DNA of 64,000 nt, taken from the NCBI RefSeq assembly GCF_011761235.1, contig NZ_JAAOYW010000003.1, positions 1-64,000 of the forward strand. Reading direction: 5' to 3'. A model generated the notes under the pieces. That model searched no databases. It saw only the letters and a list, made by a program, of their open reading frames with translations, and was not told where the DNA came from. This stretch comes from Frigoribacterium faeni (GTDB lineage: Bacteria > Actinomycetota > Actinomycetes > Actinomycetales > Microbacteriaceae). The position numbers and the translations under genes were made by a program. Of the stretch, positions 62,631 through 64,000 are shown piece after piece. How positions within the stretch are numbered: the first letter of the stretch is position 1; the number at the start of each line of letters is the position of its first letter.

Positions 62631-63707
62631 GTGGCACACATCACGAACGGCGCTCTCGCCGTCGACCTCCCGACACCGCGCGTCCCTGCGCTCCGCAACA
62701 GGCTACGGGACACCCCCGTCAACGGGGCGAAGCGGGTGCTGCTCGCTGCCCCCCGCGGCTACTGCGCGGGCGTCGACCGGGCCGTGATCGCGGTCGAGAA
62801 GGCGCTCGAGCACTACGGCTCGCCCGTCTACGTCCGCAAGCAGATCGTCCACAACGTGCACGTCGTCTCGACGCTCGAGCGCCAGGGCGCGATCTTCGTC
62901 GACGAGGTCGACGAGGTCCCCGAGGGGTCGCACATCGTCTTCAGCGCCCACGGCGTCTCGCCGGCCGTCGTGAAGGGCGCCGCCGACCGCGACCTGCAGG
63001 CCATCGACGCGACCTGCCCGCTGGTCACGAAGGTGCACCGCGAGGCCGTCCGCTTCGGGTCGCAGGGCCGCCACATCATCCTCATCGGCCACGCCGGCCA
63101 CGAAGAGGTCGAGGGCACGATGGGCCACGCCGCCGACCGCACCACCCTCGTGCAGAACCCCGGCGAGGTCGACGACCTCGTCGTCGACGACCCCGAGAAC
63201 CTCGTCTGGCTCTCGCAGACGACCCTCAGCGTCGACGAGACGATGGAGACCGTGCGCCGCCTGCGCGAGCGGTTCCCCACCATCCAGAACCCCCCGAGCG
63301 ACGACATCTGCTACGCCACGCAGAACCGCCAGGTCGCCATCAAGAAGGTCGCGGTCGAGTCGGACCTCGTCATCGTCGTGGGCTCCGCCAACAGCTCGAA
63401 CAGCGTCCGCCTGGTCGAGGTCGCCCTCGAGCACGGCGCCAAGGCCGCCTACCGCGTCGACTACTCGAGCGAGATCAAGCAGGAGTGGCTCGACGGCGTC
63501 GAGACGGTCGGCGTCACCTCCGGCGCGTCCGTGCCCGAGGTCCTCGTGAAAGAGGTGCTCGACGACCTCGCCGACGCCGGCTACGGCGACGTGTCCGAGG
63601 TCGTCACCGCCGAGGAGGACCTCATGTTCTCCCTCCCGAAGGAGCTCCGCAAGGACGCCCAGGGCCAGACCGACACCCGCGCGCTCGGCGGACGCACCAC
63701 CCGATGA
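62631..63707 (+). CDS. ispH: 4-hydroxy-3-methylbut-2-enyl diphosphate reductase
   Basis: Last enzyme of the MEP isoprenoid pathway (358 aa), an iron-sulfur protein yielding IPP and DMAPP. The three cluster cysteines are in [27 protein letters not shown] and [33 protein letters not shown] and [17 protein letters not shown] are further family blocks. An N-terminal extension of ~30 residues precedes the core. The GTG is 6 nt after TAGAAT. It overlaps the next gene by ATGA. Confidence 0.95.
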   Translation: MAHITNGALAVDLPTPRVPALRNRLRDTPVNGAKRVLLAAPRGYCAGVDRAVIAVEKALEHYGSPVYVRKQIVHNVHVVSTLERQGAIFVDEVDEVPEGSHIVFSAHGVSPAVVKGAADRDLQAIDATCPLVTKVHREAVRFGSQGRHIILIGHAGHEEVEGTMGHAADRTTLVQNPGEVDDLVVDDPENLVWLSQTTLSVDETMETVRRLRERFPTIQNPPSDDICYATQNRQVAIKKVAVESDLVIVVGSANSSNSVRLVEVALEHGAKAAYRVDYSSEIKQEWLDGVETVGVTSGASVPEVLVKEVLDDLADAGYGDVSEVVTAEEDLMFSLPKELRKDAQGQTDTRALGGRTTR

Positions 63708-64000
63708 CCGACGAGCGCGAGGGCGACGCGTCGCCGGCTCGCGACCCGCGGCCCCGGCCCCGCTACGGCGAGTACGCGCCCGAGGGCTGGGTCAGTCCCG
63801 TCCCGCCCGCCGACGTCGCGCCTCCTGCGTCCCAGGGCGACCTGTCGCCGGCGGGTCGACAGCCCTCCGCTCCGCAGCAGGAGCAGAGCCGAGGAGGCGC
63901 CCAGCCGTACCCGGGACCGCCCGCCGCCGCCCCCGTGCTCAGCTCCGGCCGCCGCGTCGACCGTGTCGCGACCTTCGTGCTGCTCGGCCTCGCCGGCTAC
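63704..64000 (+). CDS. membrane protein, partial at window edge (DUF6264-like)
   Basis: The first 99 codons of a gene that continues beyond the window. It has a Pro/Gly/Gln-rich cytoplasmic N-terminus ([17 protein letters not shown]...) and then the start of a transmembrane helix ([13 protein letters not shown]). The ATG overlaps the ispH stop (ATGA), so the two are coupled. A small DUF6264 membrane protein after ispH is, from memory, usual in Microbacteriaceae; with the C-terminus missing the family is not certain. Confidence 0.65.
   Translation, partial: MTDEREGDASPARDPRPRPRYGEYAPEGWVSPVPPADVAPPASQGDLSPAGRQPSAPQQEQSRGGAQPYPGPPAAAPVLSSGRRVDRVATFVLLGLAGY

Overview
The window is chromosomal DNA of a very GC-rich actinobacterium, most likely a member of the Microbacteriaceae (Curtobacterium/Frigoribacterium-like; family inferred, genus not provable). 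The evidence is the pervasive GC-ending codon use, frequent GTG starts, a mycothiol S-conjugate amidase (mycothiol is actinobacterial), DUF501/DUF4245/DUF4307 proteins, and blocks typical of actinobacteria: tRNA-Gln/glmU/prs/rplY/pth/mfd/mazG, mca/DUF4307/greA/ilvA, and ispH/xseA/xseB/DUF4245/fumC. Apart from one AT-richer island the window is dense core genome, with many start/stop overlaps of 4 to 8 bases.

1-14,011: after a low-quality-looking G/C run at the very start comes a molybdenum neighbourhood. It holds a molybdate importer (modABC), a molybdate-sensing HTH/TOBE regulator, a membrane cytochrome-b/molybdopterin oxidoreductase fusion, and cofactor genes moeA-moaC-moaB-moaE. moaA, moaD and moeB are not in the window. 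Interleaved is a conserved but poorly understood envelope-glycan-like cluster: a GT-C mannosyltransferase-like protein, a GT2 enzyme, a DUF2064 enzyme, a methyltransferase, a sugar-nucleotide epimerase and MTA phosphorylase.

14,054-16,498: an ABC-F ATPase converges on a MarR regulator. 16,499-21,378: a compositionally foreign four-gene operon: Dam-like (D12) adenine methyltransferase, calcineurin-like phosphoesterase, large P-loop ATPase, and an unrecognised two-lobed Rossmann-like protein. It has TTA codons in every gene and tight overlaps. It is the best candidate in the window for an undescribed, probably anti-phage, system.

21,548-37,330: tRNA-Gln(UUG), DUF4126, glmU, prs, a SRPBCC protein, gnd/gntK (pentose phosphate shunt), rplY, pth, mfd, mazG, a TetR regulator, a histidyl-tRNA synthetase of eukaryote/archaea-like motif type, and eno. 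37,331-41,402: ftsB-like, DUF501, a secreted subtilase and a type II NADH dehydrogenase. 41,486-41,839: a tRNA with a UAA anticodon but a short class-I variable loop, followed by three tandem units carrying inverted copies of its 3' end.

41,840-57,825: an Ig-like repeat membrane protein, lemA/htpX, a YcaQ-family glycosylase, an AI-2E permease, ilvA, greA, DUF4307, mca, a PAQR/hemolysin III protein, uppS, a class V aminotransferase, a PIN-PhoH ATPase with a structured leader, and a prepilin peptidase domain protein. 57,826-64,000: palindromes and repeats next to fumC, then carbonic anhydrase, DUF4245, xseB and xseA on the minus strand, divergent from ispH and a truncated membrane protein at the window edge.

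Two window-wide patterns stand out. At least twelve genes have a TAnnnT-like hexamer ending 6-7 nt before the start codon, as expected for leaderless mRNAs. The 9-mer CGCGCCTCC/GGAGGCGCG recurs at 26 hand-located sites, none of them in the foreign island.
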